DNA from: Triticum aestivum
Taxonomy: Eukaryota > Streptophyta > Magnoliopsida > Poales > Poaceae
Assembly: GCF_018294505.1 (NCBI RefSeq)
Contig: NC_057798.1
Coordinates: forward strand, 375,902,189-375,966,188
Direction: 5' to 3'
DNA length: 64,000 bases
Part shown: one piece after another, positions 25,152-37,211 of the stretch
How the letters are laid out: each line of letters begins with the position of its first letter
Position numbering within the stretch: position 1 is the stretch's first letter
The notes under the pieces: model-generated
What the model was told of the DNA's origin: nothing
The model's database searches: none
The model's input: only the letters and a program-made list of their open reading frames with translations
Made by a program: the position numbers and the translations under genes

Positions 25152-25163
25152 GCTCTGATACCA
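25152..25163 (-). other. LARD primer-binding site (initiator tRNA-Met type)
   Basis: On the minus strand TGGTATCAGAGC follows the 5' LTR end after a 3-bp gap. This is the usual complement of the 3' end of plant initiator methionine tRNA. Confidence 0.85.
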
Positions 25164-25166
25164 ACT

Positions 25167-28100
25167 TGTTACGCCCTCGATTCAATCGTACACTAATCAT
25201 ACACGCAAATGTGTACGATCAAGATCAAGGACTCACGGGAAGATATCACAACACAACTCTAGACACAAATTAAAATAATACAAGCTTTATATTACAAGCC
25301 AGGGGCCTCGAGGGCTCGAATACATCAGCTTGAATACAAACGAGTCAGTGGAAGCAACAATATCTGAGTACAGACATAAGTTAGACAAGTTTGCCTTAAG
25401 AAGGCTAGCACAAAAGCAACATCGATCGAAAAGGCAAGGCCTCCTGCCTGGGAGCCTCCTAACTACTCCTGGTCGTCGGCGTCCTACACGTAGTAGTAGG
25501 CACCCTCGGGGTAGTAGTAGTCGTCGTCAAATGTGTCATCTGGCTCCTGGACTCCACCATCTGGTTGCAACAACCAGAAAGAAGAAAGAAGGGGAAAAAG
25601 GGGTAGCAAAGCAACCGTGAGTACTCATCCAAAGTACTCGCAAGCAAGGATCTACACTACATATGCAACATTATCAAAGAAAGGTTGTATATGTGGACTG
25701 GGCTGCAGAAATGCCAGAATAGAGAGAAGGTCTAGTCCTATCGAAGACTAGCATCTTCTGGAAACCACCATCTTGCAGCAAACAAGAGGGAGTAGAGTAG
25801 CATAAAGTAAAGTGGTAGTAGTGTTATCAACCTCGGCCAGAGATCCTTTCTCGACTCCCTGCGAGAAAGCAATCCCAGAGCCATACTATCCAGTTATCAT
25901 CACAATCAAATCCTCATCACCATCCAATTCTCATCACAAGTATCCAGTTCTAGTTGTATCGATCGGGATACAACTCTAAGTGTCCGTTACCGTAGGACAG
26001 GCTATGCATAGATTAGTTCTTCCCTGCAGGGGTGCACCAACTTACCCACCACGCTCGATTAACTCCGACCGGACACACTTTCCTGGGTCATGCCCGGCCT
26101 CGGCCAAACAATACGTCGCAACCCGACCTAGGCTTAATAGAGAGGCCAGCACGCCGGACTAAACCTATGCCCCCAGGGGTCATGGGCCATCTCCCCAGGA
26201 ACTCCTGCACGTTGCGAACGCGGCCGGTGAGCAGACCTAGCTACCTCCCTAAAAAGGCAGGAGCTTACCAGTCCAACCCGGCGCACGCCGCTCAGTCGCT
26301 GACGTCTATTAAGCTTCGGCTGATGTATACAACGCAGAACGCCCATACTATGCCCACGTGATGGTTAGTGCTATCAGGCCAGAGGCCCCTCGGATCAAAT
26401 ATCCAAATCGTAGTGGATTAGGAACGCGCGGTAACAAGCAGAGACTCACGAAAGATGTGACCCCGTTGCCCCGTCTCGAGGACTTGCGGCAAGGGCTAAG
26501 AATGCCCGGCCACGCCTCGTAATTATCTCTCGGGCACCTTCCAGGTCAACCCGACTCCACATCACTCGCAATTATGCTCGCGCGGGTACCCCTCAGGGTC
26601 GACCCATCTTTAGTAACATGCTTTAGTGTAAAGTCATAGTAATCATAGTAACTGTGTGTCTAAACATCAAGGGGAAAACCCGAGGAATCACCCCCGGTGA
26701 ATTCCACTCGACGTAATCATCAAGGTGAACGTAAGAGGAATCACCCCCGAGGTTCACACTTGAGGGGTTGCACGACAGAGTTATCGGAAGTGGTTAAGGC
26801 GGAATCACCCTCGATGACCACGACCGAATAGGTACACTACAGGGTTAACATCAGAAGTGCTGTAGAGGTCTCACCCTCGTCACTCGATAGTAACCCAGCA
26901 GTGTCGAGCAACTAAGGGGAAAGTGATGTGCGGTGCCGGGGCCTGGTCTTCGATCCCGTTGATCGGGTCTTCAATGATGAAGCAGGGGCAACAAGGACAA
27001 GGTGGGGGTCACTGATGGATCACTAACCAACCTATACTAAGCAGTTTAGGATAAGCAGGTAAGGTACAACAGTAGATACAGAAGCAGGCTATGCATCAGA
27101 ATAGGAGCAAACAATAACAGTAGCAAAATCTAATGCAAGCATGAGAGAATGGAATGGGCGATATCGGGATGATCAAAGGGGGGGCTTGCCTGGTTGCTCT
27201 GGCAAGGAGGGGTCGTTGTCGACGACGTAGTCGATCACCGGGGCATCAGCGGCCTCGGGGTCTACTGGAGAGAAGAGGGGGAAGAAGCAGTAAATACATA
27301 GCAAACAGAGGTAACACTAAGCATGACATGATGATACGTAGCGCTAAGCGTGCTCTAACGTGGTACTACATGTTGCAGACGAAGGGGGGAAACATCCGAG
27401 GGTGAATTCCCGACGTTAGGTGGATTCCGGACAAAGGAAAAGAGGGGGAAAGTTCCATGTTCAGCATGCTATGGGCATGTGACAGATGAATGGACCACGT
27501 ATTCGGATTCGTTGGATTTTTCTGAGCAACTTACATATAGAAAACATTTTCATCCGAGTTACGGTTTATTTTCTATGAATTTTCAAAGATTAAAGCCATT
27601 TCTGGAATTATTTAAATTAGCAGAAAAGGAAATATGACATCAGCATGACATAGGTGTGACGTCAGCAGTCAATAGTCTGGTTGACTGGTCAAAGTTGACC
27701 AGGGGGTCCCACATGTCATAGAGAGAGTGCTAACAGTGGGTTATTTTAAAAGAACAGGGGGTAATTAGCAGTTTGGCCCCACATGTCAGTGGCTAATTAG
27801 ATTAACTAATTAACTTTAGTTATATAAACATTTTAATTAACCGAATAACTGTGGGGCCCGCATGTCAATGACACTGGGCTGCCCAGTCAGCACGTTGACT
27901 GGGTCAACCCAGTCAACGGGGCTCGCGGGGCCCATTGGCAGCGACACAAGGAGGGCCGCGTGGCGGACAGGTCAGCAGGCGATGCCGGAGTCACTCCGGC
28001 GACCCTCTCGCGGCGGCTCCTCGCCGGAGTTCGCCGGAAAACGACCTAAGGGGCCCGTTTCGGCCGCGGTTTGAACCTACGGCACCGCGGGGCTCGCGCG

Positions 28101-29379
28101 CATCCGACTGCGGTGGTGGCTTGGCCGGAGCGCGCCTGCAGCAACGGCGGCGAGTACGAGCAGCGACGGCGCTCGGGTGCACGGCGGGGACTTTGCTAGG
28201 GGCACGGCGAGGCGAGCCAGAAGGCTTGCCCCGCCTCTGGGAGCGTGCTGAGCATGACGGGGTGGCCGGCTACGAGCTCCGCGAGCCGTGGCTACGGCGG
28301 CGAACCCCACGATGGCGACAAGCTCGGGCATGACGGGGGAACCAGCTACGGGTAGCGGCAGAAGCAGGGAAGAGAAGGAAAGGGGGGTCCGGCGCTCACT
28401 TCCGTTGCTGGGAAGGCCCGAGGAAGAGTCGAGGTGGTCGGAGATGGCGTCGGTGTGCGGCGGCCCAAGGCGGACGGAGGTTGAAGAAGGCGGTGTGACG
28501 GCACTCTAGCGCCTCCGAGCTCTTGCGGATGGCACCAGGGGGCGTAGCGGATGATGGCGAGGAGCTACGTCATGGAGAAGACGCGCGTGGTGGCCGGTGG
28601 CCACGAGGGCGACGGCGGCCATGGCGGCCGTGGCGTTCGGATGCGATGGGGTGGGGATCTGGGGTGCGAGGGAGAGACGAAGCGGGCGAGGGGAAAGGAC
28701 TGGCGCGAGTGGGGTGGCAGAGCAAGTGGAAGGGGAGCCCGAGGTGTCGCCCTTATCCTCTCCCGGCGAGGTCGGCGAGGTGGTCGGGTGGCGCCGAGGC
28801 GCCCGATCGGTCAAACAGTGGGAGGTGGGAGACGACAGGGGAGGGGTAGTGGGCCACATGGCCTGTTGGGCTTAGCCCGGAGGTTTAGGCCCAGGATGGG
28901 GGGGTCAGGGGCCTTTTCTCTCTCTCTCCCCTTTTCCTTTCTTTTGCTCTTTTCTTTTTACAGAAAAAATGATATGCAATATTTGAGCTGCCAAAAGGAG
29001 TTCTGAAAAATGTGGGACTTGGCCAAATAAATACATTACAATATTTGGCACCTGCCACAAAAAATTTGGGAGGAGTTTGAAATGATTTGGATTTTCCACA
29101 ATTGGAAAAGCATTTAAAAATGCTGATTTGGAACTGCTTTAATTCCCAGGGGAAATTAGCTATCTCAAATGATGTTGAATCATTCATGACATTTAGTCAG
29201 TGGATATTTTCAACCCAGCGAACATTTTTGTTTTACTGTTTGGAGGAATATTTTATTTGACTTTATTTTAAAAATTGAATTTGAATTGGTTTTGAATCAA
29301 TGTGAGATTAGCAACAGTAACAATGATGACATGGCGCCATTAACAGAGATTACTGTAGCATGACACTAGGGGTGTTACA
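25167..29379 (-). repeat. LARD 5' LTR
   Basis: Identical in length and nearly identical in sequence to 17785-21997. On the minus strand it starts TGTAACACC and ends GGGCGTAACA. Confidence 0.9.
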
Positions 29380-29678
29380 CCTGCCCGCGAGAAATTTTCC
29401 CAGGCCGCCGCGGCGCAGCGGGACATCTCTGCTGCATTCGTGGCGCGGCGGGACATCTCTGCTGCTTCCGCGGCGTGGCCGGACCAGTCTACTGCATCGA
29501 CGGTGCGGCGGGACCTCCGTGCTGCTTCAGCGGCGCGACGGGACCTCTGTGCTGCTACTTCCGCGCGGCGGGACATGTCGGCTGCTCTCGCAGCGAGGCG
29601 GGACATCTCTCGTGCTTCCACTTCCATGCTCGCCTCTCCCTGGTAGCAATCTCTCGACCCAGAACTCACGCTAGCCAT
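29380..29678 (-). CDS. Coiled-coil cargo gene, 5' part (codons 1-100)
   Basis: The gene starts at an ATG (29678) in a GCCATGGC context, favourable for plants. The N-terminus has about 25 polar residues. Then come about six repeats of 12-13 residues rich in Ala and Arg with the core MSRRA (for example AAEMSRRA), mirrored in the DNA as 36-39-bp repeats. The LARD interrupts codon 100 (Gly), so the present protein would run into LTR sequence and stop after about a dozen foreign residues. A TATA box lies 91 bp upstream of the ATG. Part of the CACTA cargo. Confidence 0.65.
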
Positions 29679-29768
29679 GGCAGACGCAAGGGAAGGATGC
29701 TGAATGACTTGTTTGTTTTTGTGGATGAGGAGTTGAGGAGGAATGTGCAGTCATCTTGGCATACTAGT

Positions 29769-29776
29769 ATTTATAA
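29769..29776 (-). promoter_or_regulatory. TATA box of the coiled-coil gene
   Basis: The minus strand reads TATAAATA 91 bp upstream of the ATG at 29678. Transcription would begin near 29738 and give a leader of about 60 nt. This makes it likely that the cargo gene carries its own promoter. Confidence 0.55.
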
Positions 29777-29781
29777 CCAAG

Positions 29782-29937
29782 TACTAATACGCTCCTAAGT
29801 GGGAAACCGTTTAGGTTGTGATCGGTGTGAACAGGTTTGGAATTCAATATACTAGCGTGGTACTAATACGCTCCTAAGTGGGAAACCGTTTAGGTTGTGA
29901 TCGGTGTGAACAGGTTTGCAATTCAATATAGCGTGGA
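29782..29937. repeat. 78-bp tandem duplication upstream of the coiled-coil gene
   Basis: Two copies starting GTACTAATACGCTCC (29782 and 29860) are almost identical. They lie directly upstream of the TATA box, where enhancer-like repeats would act. An effect on expression is only inference. Confidence 0.85.
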
Positions 29938-30053
29938 GTAATTTGGAATGTGACGAGACGCAAGCTAAAAAACTTGTACTCTGAGTTTAGTAGTACGTTA
30001 TACAGGAAGAGAAGAGGTGCACGCACGCACTCGTCCTCTCACACACGCGTCTG

Positions 30054-30102
30054 TTTTTTCTCGAAAAGGAGGATGATGACCCCCGGCCTCTGCATCTGGG
30101 AG
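30054..30102 (-). mobile_element. 49-bp truncated non-LTR insertion with 15-bp duplication
   Basis: Poly-T followed by CTCGAAAAGGAGGATGATGA and a CCCCCGGCCTCTGCATC stretch is flanked by TCACACACGCGTCTG and TCACACACGCATCTG (30039-30053, 30103-30117). Read on the minus strand it is the last 49 bases of a poly(A)-tailed retroelement. Confidence 0.65.
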
Positions 30103-30159
30103 TCACACACGCATCTGTAGCTACGAATTGTAGTGTTCTCAACCATCCGATTGGCTCTA

Positions 30160-30340
30160 TCATGGATGTACCTATATACTAAAACATGTCTAGATACATC
30201 TATATTTTGACAAATGGAAGGCATGTCTATTGTGGAACGGAGGGAGTGCTTGTCATCAAAATGGATAAAAAGGGACGTGTCTAGAGCTAAAATACGTCTA
30301 CATACATCTCCTTTTATCCATCTTGATGACAAGTAGTACT
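30160..30340. mobile_element. Overlapping Stowaway-like MITE remnants
   Basis: A half element ends GGAACGGAGGGAGT near 30246. It abuts a foldback whose arms read CTTGTCATCAAAATGGATAAAA and its inverse (about 30249-30332). The outer ends are incomplete, so the borders are approximate. Confidence 0.5.
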
Positions 30341-30447
30341 CTTACCCAAAGGAACTTTATATCCAATAGACACAAAATATCCGTTCGACTGTTGGAAATT
30401 ACTGATCTGATGTCGAAGTAATTGCTGCAGCGCCACCAAAACCCACC

Positions 30448-30918
30448 TGTCGGTGTCAAAACCGGCGGATCTCAGGTAGGGGGTCCCGAACTGTGCGTCT
30501 AGGCGGATGGTAACAGGAAACGAGGGACACGATGTTTTACCCAGGTTCGGGCCCTCTTGATGGAGGTAAAACCCTACGTCCTGCTTGATTAATATTGATG
30601 ATGTGTGTTACAAGAGTGGATCTACCACGAGATAAAGGAGGCTAAACCCTAGAAGCTAGCCTATGGTATGATTGTTGTTCGTCCTATGGACTACAGTCAT
30701 CCGGTTTATATAGACACCGGAGAGGGCTAGGGTTACACAAAGTCGGTTACAAAGGTAGGAGATCTACATATCCGTATCGCCAAGCTTGCCTTCCACGCCA
30801 AGGAAAGTCCCATCCGGACACGGGACGAAGTCTTCAATCTTGTATCTTCATAGTCTTGGAGTCCGGCCGATGATGATAGTTTGGCTATTCGGACACCCCC
30901 TAATACGGAACTCCCTCA
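30448..30918 (-). repeat. Gypsy 3' LTR
   Basis: Read on the plus strand it begins TGTCGGTGTCAAAACCGG and ends GGAACTCCCTCA. A minus-strand TATATAAA lies at 30705-30712. Confidence 0.9.
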
Positions 30919-31243
30919 GTAGCCCCCGAACCGGGCTTCAGCGACGACGAGTCCGGCGCGTATATTGTCTTCGGCGTTGCAAGGCGGGTTCTCCCTCAAA
31001 CTTCATGTTCCCGTCGAATAGTGTCCGGCTTCCTTATAAATGTTGCGCTCCTTGGCTTCTACGCCCAATAATGGCCTTCTTCCACGTGTCGTACGAATGC
31101 AAAAGGCTGGGGTATTTTTACATTTTACCCCCTAGCCGTGCGAACGAGCCGCCTATAAGAGAGGCGAGGATCTAGATCCAGCTCACACCATCCTCCATCC
31201 ACAAGTTCTCATTGAAGCGCCTCTAACAAAAATCCATTCCATC

Positions 31244-33891
31244 ATGGATAGTCGACGCGGCTCCTCCTCTCGCGCTCCCAGCCCTAAGCCAGGAGATTGG
31301 GGGAGATACTCAATTCCACACAGCAAGCGAGTGGCGCTCCAAACTGAGGGATATCTTCCCCTGGCTTTCATGGTTCCGGTTCGAGCCGGACTAGCCACCT
31401 ACAAGGGTGGAAAGCAGGCGGAGAGCGTCCACAACCCCTCCAAAGGGGAGCGGGTATGCTCCGGGGGCTCCTAGAGTTCTACGGACTCCAGCTTCACCAC
31501 CTCACGCCCGCCTCCATTTTGCACATCGCGGGCTTCGTAGCTCTTTGCGAGCTGTTCTTGGGCATCGAGCCCCATTTTGCGCTGTGGAAGAGATTGTTTT
31601 GCCTCGTACCCCGTTCTCATGAGGGGTCGATATATCAAGTGGGCGGAGCCGAAATATGGCGCATCGCCGGGACCGGATATCTATCCGGCACCCCGAAGAA
31701 GGTGTCCGAAGACTGGCCTTCGGAATGGTTCTACATGGAGGACGCCCCTCTGCCGGATCTAGTTCGGATCGGCCTCCCGGAGTTCAGCAATGCTCCCTTG
31801 AAGAAACGCCTGAGTTGGCACCCGCGGAGCCCTCAACGGGAAGATGACAGGAGCGTCCATTATCTGATGGGCCGGATTAGGTTACTGGCCCATTTCGGAT
31901 TGACCATGATTGGAGTCATGGCCACGTGCATTATGCGAGGGGTGCAGCCACTCCAATATAGGGGCCACCCTATGTGGGATTTCAACGGGGAAGATGACGC
32001 CACCCGTCATGGCCGCAAAGGGCCAGGCTCGGCAGCCGATCTGGCAAAGATCCTGTCCGGCTTGTACAAGGGAGAGGAGGAGGACTTCCTCCGCACGAAT
32101 CCGTTGAATGGATTCTCTATGAATAACCCTCGGAGCTGGGTAAGAGGATGTTCATCTACCCGATCCATACTTTCAAATTCAAGTATCTTACTTTGTGATT
32201 TCGACGCAGGAGCTGCGCTGGGACGTGGAGGGCATACGAAGCCTAACTCCACAGCCCGAGGATCCGGAACGATCCCTTGATCCGACCTCCGAAGAGGATC
32301 CGGACATAAAGGTGGAGCTGATTGACGGGGTGTTCCACCAAATTAGCATGGACAATGCCCTAGTCGCCATTACGGCTGACTACCCCGGTTTGTTTCCGGC
32401 CTCCCAGGTGACTACGACCGAGGTCTTGACACCATCATTTGATCCACGCTCAATTCTGACCATCCCATACTGATGGTGCATCGCAGGAGGTGCCTTTAAG
32501 GCGGGAAGCCGAACCCGCGGTGGCCGGCCAACAAGGGTCAGTCCGGCCCAGCAGGCGGAAGAGGAGTGCGACGCGAACCGAAACGTCGCCGCAACGGTAA
32601 GGAGCACCACTATTTTTAAGGGAAGGATCCCTAGGAGGTATATTAATGCTCATAACTTTTCCAGAAAGAGCGCTCACCGGACAGTGTCCGGAGAGGTTGC
32701 CAATCAAGCCTCTGCCAGCCATGCTCCAACGCATGGTCCGGGAGGGGAGGCGAATACAAGGCATGAGCCAGACGCTCCTCCGATGGAGGATGCCGACAGG
32801 CTGTCTGCCACCCGGTCTGAGGTGGAGAGTGCCATGAATCACAGGCGTCGTCGGACGGTTCTTCGTGACGCGTGTTTCTCCCCGGAGGCGTTAAATGCCT
32901 TTGATGCGGGAAACGCGCACCTCCGTGCCGCTCAAGATGGGTTAACCAGAGCCACGGAGCAGTATGTGAAAGACATACGGGTAAGTAATTTTAATAGTTA
33001 TATATGCCAGTAGCCCCCGAGACTTAAAATAGTTAAAATAACTGATTTAAGGATCAATTTTTATGCAGGATCTTACGGAGAAGAATACCCATCTGTCCCA
33101 GGAGCTCCAAGAGTGCAAGGCCCAACTTGAGGCCGCACTGGCCGCCACATGGGGAGCCACAGAGACCCCCACTGGTAAGACGTACTTTGAAAAGATAATT
33201 AATTAACAAAGTGCGGCGTGAATCTGACAATAATATTGCAGAGGGCGCCGGACTAGATCCGGACAAGCAACAGCTACTGCGTCAGCTAAAGGCCGGCGAG
33301 AGGGTGCTTATGAAGGTCAGCTAAAGGCCTAGCTGTCCGGCTCTGTGAAGGAGAATCAGCGGCTTTGTCGCGGCATTTATAGTAAGTGCTTGAGCAAATT
33401 CCTTTGAAAAGAAGAATTCGGCGAGGAAGTCGATTGACAGAAATATGTCTTTAGGTGTGCTCACCGGTCGCCCTGCGGAGGAAATGCCTGGGTCAACGGG
33501 TGACCAACTTCCCGAGCTGGTGCAATTGCTCGAACGTGTTCGGCAGGTGATGAGTGGCGTCGTTCAGGCTTTATGGCCATCCGTCTCCCTACCCGAGGGC
33601 CTTGGTGAGCTTGCTGAGAAGCTTCAGGGAGCACGGCGACGCCTCCATTTGTGGAAGATATCGGCCTGCCGTCAGGGCGCCAGGGAGGCCTGGGCCATGG
33701 TGAAGACGCGTTACCCGAAGGCTGACCCAAACCACATGGCCGAGGTCGGACCTGCGGGGCCTGATGGGAAGGAGATCCCTGTGAGCTTGATGTACGGCCA
33801 AGTAGAACTGGCCGCGAAATATTCCCAACAGGACTGTAAATTAGACAGCCTGTTAGATGGGATTGAGGAGGAGTACAATCAGTCGGTTTGA
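31244..33891 (+). pseudogene. Gypsy accessory gene (PF04195-like), spliced, plus strand
   Basis: Exons with good GT/AG borders are 31244-32139, 32210-32407, 32487-32596, 32665-32980, 33069-33174, 33242-33381 and 33455-33891. The N-terminal half holds a globular domain (LLEFYGLQLHHLTPASILHI) of the 'putative gypsy type transposon' family. The C-terminal half is charged and coiled coil (ELQECKAQLEAAL), ending EEYNQSV. The gene runs opposite to gag-pol, as known for accessory genes of this Gypsy group. Damage: a small deletion near 31455 shifts the frame, and the exon at 33242 has a TAA after a duplicated CAGCTAAAGGCC. The function of the family is unknown; a structural or regulatory role has been proposed. 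Confidence 0.65.
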
Positions 33892-34751
33892 CGATGTAAT
33901 TTGAAATGACATGTAAAATGCCTTCTAGCCGGATTGTAGATCGTTTGTCTTTGCGGACCGTTTCGCTTCAACCTTGGGACCCAACAATCCGGAGTGTGTC
34001 CGAATACCCTTATGGTTATAAAAGAACCGGGGCATGCATGGAGACAAGGTGTCGGAGTCATAATTGCTTTATCAGACAAGTGCCCGACTAGCTATGTTAT
34101 ATTACATGGTTAGTAAGAAACATCTTCCAGGGAGAATAGTTCCGTTAAGGGTTCCTTTCCCTGGGAGGCATGCCCTAAAGTGCAATGCCGGACTGCAAAA
34201 ATAGCAGAAAAAGCATCTGGGGGCAAATAAATAAGTAAGTAATAAATCATCTTTCAAGTCACCGACCGAATATTCTCTTAAGAATGCTAGCTTTCGGCTT
34301 CACCCAGTCTGAGGTACACATCCGGCTGACCCGGCAGTAGAATTCGCAGAGGTGCTCCCTTTACCTCCTAGCCGAACAATCGGGAATGTAGGGGTAAGCA
34401 CAGGAGCCAGGCAACCCAGCTTGGCCAAAACTTAAGTCATATCGATGCATACAATGGTGAATAAAAGGTACATGCTGAAGTATGACACATGTATTGGGCA
34501 TGAAGCCCGTATGAATAAGCTTCTGTTAAAGAAGCCCCCAGGTATAATGAGTGCTAGGAGCACATCAAGTGTGTGCGAACAAAGAGCAAATCAACCTATA
34601 AAAGGTATTGAAAAAAAAGTGGGAAGAAGGAGGGGGACAAGAGACAGTAAAAAATATAAAAAGGTGGACGGGGGAGTGAGACGAACTCTGAGTCCTGCGT
34701 TTAGGCGTAGAATCTTCGGAGACGGGCTGCGTTCCATGGGTTCGGCTCGAG
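33892..34751. other. Untranslated region between the two opposed Gypsy genes
   Basis: The 3' ends of the plus-strand accessory gene and of minus-strand pol converge here. Only non-conserved open frames are seen. Both transcripts would end or overlap in this 860-bp stretch. Confidence 0.5.
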
Positions 34752-37211
34752 TCAGTTGTCAGATGCTTTACGTAGATGGTATGCTCCGCCGGTCAGGACT
34801 TGGTCGATGATGAAGGGACCTTCCCACTTGGGCTTAAGTTTGTCCTTTTTCTTGTCCGGCAGGCGTAGAACGAGTTCGCCAACATTGTAAGTTTTGGCCC
34901 GTACTTCTCTGCTTTGATATCTTCGAGCCTGTTGCTGATAAAATGCGGAACGAGCCTTTGCCACGTCCCGCTCCTCCTCTAAGGCGTCCAAACTGTCCTG
35001 CCGATCCAACTCGGCTTCTCTTTCTTCGTACATGCGCACACAAGGTGAGTCATGAATTATATCGCAGGGCAGAACTGCCTCTGCGCCGTATACCATGAAA
35101 AATGGTGTGAATCCAGTAGTTCGGTTTGGCGTGGTCCGCAGCCCCCAGAGTACAGAGTCGAGCTCCTCTATCCAGTGCGTGTTAGATTCCTTGAGGGACC
35201 GCACTAGTCTGGGTTTGATGCCGCTCATGATTAGACCATTTGCTCGCTCGACTTGACCGTTAGTTTGGGGGTGATAGACTGAAGCGTAATCGAGCTTGAT
35301 GCCCATGTTTTTGCACCAGAGTTTAACCTCGTCGGCCGTGAAGTTCGTGCCGTTATCAGTGATGATGTTGTGGGGGATGCCAAAACGGTGTACTACCCCG
35401 GATATGAAGTCTATCACCGGTCCGGATTCTGCCGTTTTAACCGGCTTGGCCTCAATCCATTTGGTGAATTTGTCCACCATGACCAATAAGTATTTGTGCT
35501 TGTGGGTTCCCCCTTTAAGGGGTCCAACCATGTCAAGCCCCCAGACCGTGAACGGCCAGGTAATGGGTATAGTTTTGAGGGCGGTGGGTGGCATGTGGCT
35601 TTGATTAGCAAAGAGCTGGCAACCGACGCATCGTTGGACTAAGTCCTGAGCATCTGCCCGGGCTGTCGGCCAATAAAATCCTGTACGGAAGGCCTTGCCT
35701 ACAAGGGCCCGGGCTGCAGCGTGGTACCCGCCGAGTCCGGCGTGAATTTCAGCCAGGAGATTTCGCCCTTCCTCTTCGGAGATACACCTTTGAAGGACTC
35801 CGGTTGTGCTTTTCTTATAAAGTTCTCCCTCATGGACCTTGTAGGCTTTAGATCGCCGAACTATGCAGCGGGCCTCATTTTGGTCTTCGGGAAGTTCCTG
35901 CCGAATTAAGTAGGCTAGGAATGGTTCTGTCCACGGGGCAATTACTGCCATTATTTCATGAGTTGAAGGTGTTATTTCATTGGCTGAGCCGCCGATTGTG
36001 TCAGAATGGTCTGAGTTAGGTGATGCAGCTGGCTCCGGATCGTTATTTCTGGACTCCTCTTCCCATAACATGGATGGCTTAAAGAGTCGTTCCAGGAAGA
36101 TGTTTGGAGGGACGGCGTCTCGTTTCGCGCTGATGCGTGCTAACACGTCTGCTGCCTGGTTATTATCTCGGGCTACATGGTGGAATTCGAGTCCTTCGAA
36201 CCGAGCTGACATTTTTAGGACGGCGTTGCGGTAAGCTGCCATTTTTGGATCTTTGGCGTCAAAGTCTCCATTTACTTGGGATATTGCGAGGTTTGAATCC
36301 CCGTGCACCTCTAGGCGTTGAATGCCCATGGAGATTGCAATCCGGAGGCCATGTAGAAGGGCCTCGTATTCGGCTGCGTTGTTGGAGTCCATGTACATTA
36401 TTTGAAGTACGTATTGGATTGTGTCTCCAGTTGGGGACGTCAGGACGACGCCAGCCCCCAAGCCAGCCAACATTTTGGATCCGTCGAAATGCATGATCCA
36501 GTTGGAGTACGCGCCATACTCTTTAGGGAGTTCGGCTTCGGTCCATTCGGCGACGAAGTCAGCCAGAACCTGCGACTTTATAGCTCGTCGTGGTTTGTAT
36601 GTTATGTCAAATGGTAAGAGCTCGATAGCCCATTTTGCAATCCTGCCCGTTACGTCGCGATTGTTTATAATATCGTTGAGAGGTACTTCGGAGGCCACCG
36701 TTATAGAACACTCTTGAAAGTAGTGTCGCGGCTTCCGGGATGCCATGAACACCGCATACACTATCTTTTGATAATGTGGGTACCGGGATTTGCATGGAGT
36801 TAGAACAGTGGATACGTAGTACACTGGTTTTTGAAGAAGGAATCTGTGCCCTTCTGTTTCTTGTTCAACCACGAGTACCACGCTGACAACTTGATGTGTT
36901 GCTGCGATATATAATAACATAGGTTCGCCCAGGTTGGGCGCGGCCAGGACCGGATTTGTTTCCAGTATGGCCTTTATTTCTTCGAGTCCGGCTGTGGCAG
37001 CATCCGTCCATTCGAAATGTTCGGTGCGCAGGAGGAGGCGGTAGAGGGGCAGAGCCTTTTCTCCCAAACGGGAGATGAAGCGACTTAAGGCCGCTACGCA
37101 TCCGGTTAGTTTTTGTATCTGCTTGAGGTCTTTTGGAATATCCAATTGTGACAGAGCTCGGATTTTGGCCGGGTTTGCTTCAATTCCTCTACCGGATACG
37201 ATGAAGCCCAA
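34752..37211 (-). pseudogene. Gypsy pol, 3' part: RT end, RNase H, integrase
   Basis: An 819-codon open frame begins just after the deletion in pol. In order it holds the end of reverse transcriptase (about residues 1-60), the RNase H of the RT (HFEWTDAATAGL region), a second plant-type RNase H (HFDGSKMLAGLGAGVV, then EALLHGLRIA and HHVARDNNQAADVLAR), an integrase zinc finger (H-x-H then CVGC) and an integrase core with the acidic residues in GLDMVGP, ITDNGTNF and NGQVERAN. Two RNase H domains are typical of the Tat group. The frame ends at a TGA where SDN is followed by sequence that looks like the normal C-terminus. Confidence 0.85.

Larger units (their letters stand above)
21998..25166 (-). 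mobile_element. LARD internal region
   Basis: A 3.2-kb stretch between the LTRs with no open frame longer than about 95 codons and no gag or pol motif. It is rich in AAGG and AAG words on the plus strand. In LARDs this region is thought to be conserved for RNA structure and packaging; I cannot test that here. Confidence 0.8.
17785..29379 (-). mobile_element. LARD retrotransposon (Sukkula-like)
   Basis: Two LTRs of exactly 4,213 bp (17785-21997, 25167-29379) flank a 3,169-bp internal region without retroviral-type genes. The 5-bp duplication CCTGC borders it (17780-17784, 29380-29384). The primer-binding site next to the right LTR and the polypurine tract next to the left LTR set the orientation as minus. 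LTR size, internal size and lack of coding match LARDs such as Sukkula of barley, which are mobilised by Gypsy partners. It inserted into codon 100 of the coiled-coil gene. Confidence 0.9.

Noticed and set aside
31183..33730. Minus-strand open frames opposite the accessory gene
   Set aside because: Shadows of the plus-strand exons; the plus-strand reading has recognisable family sequence and splice sites.
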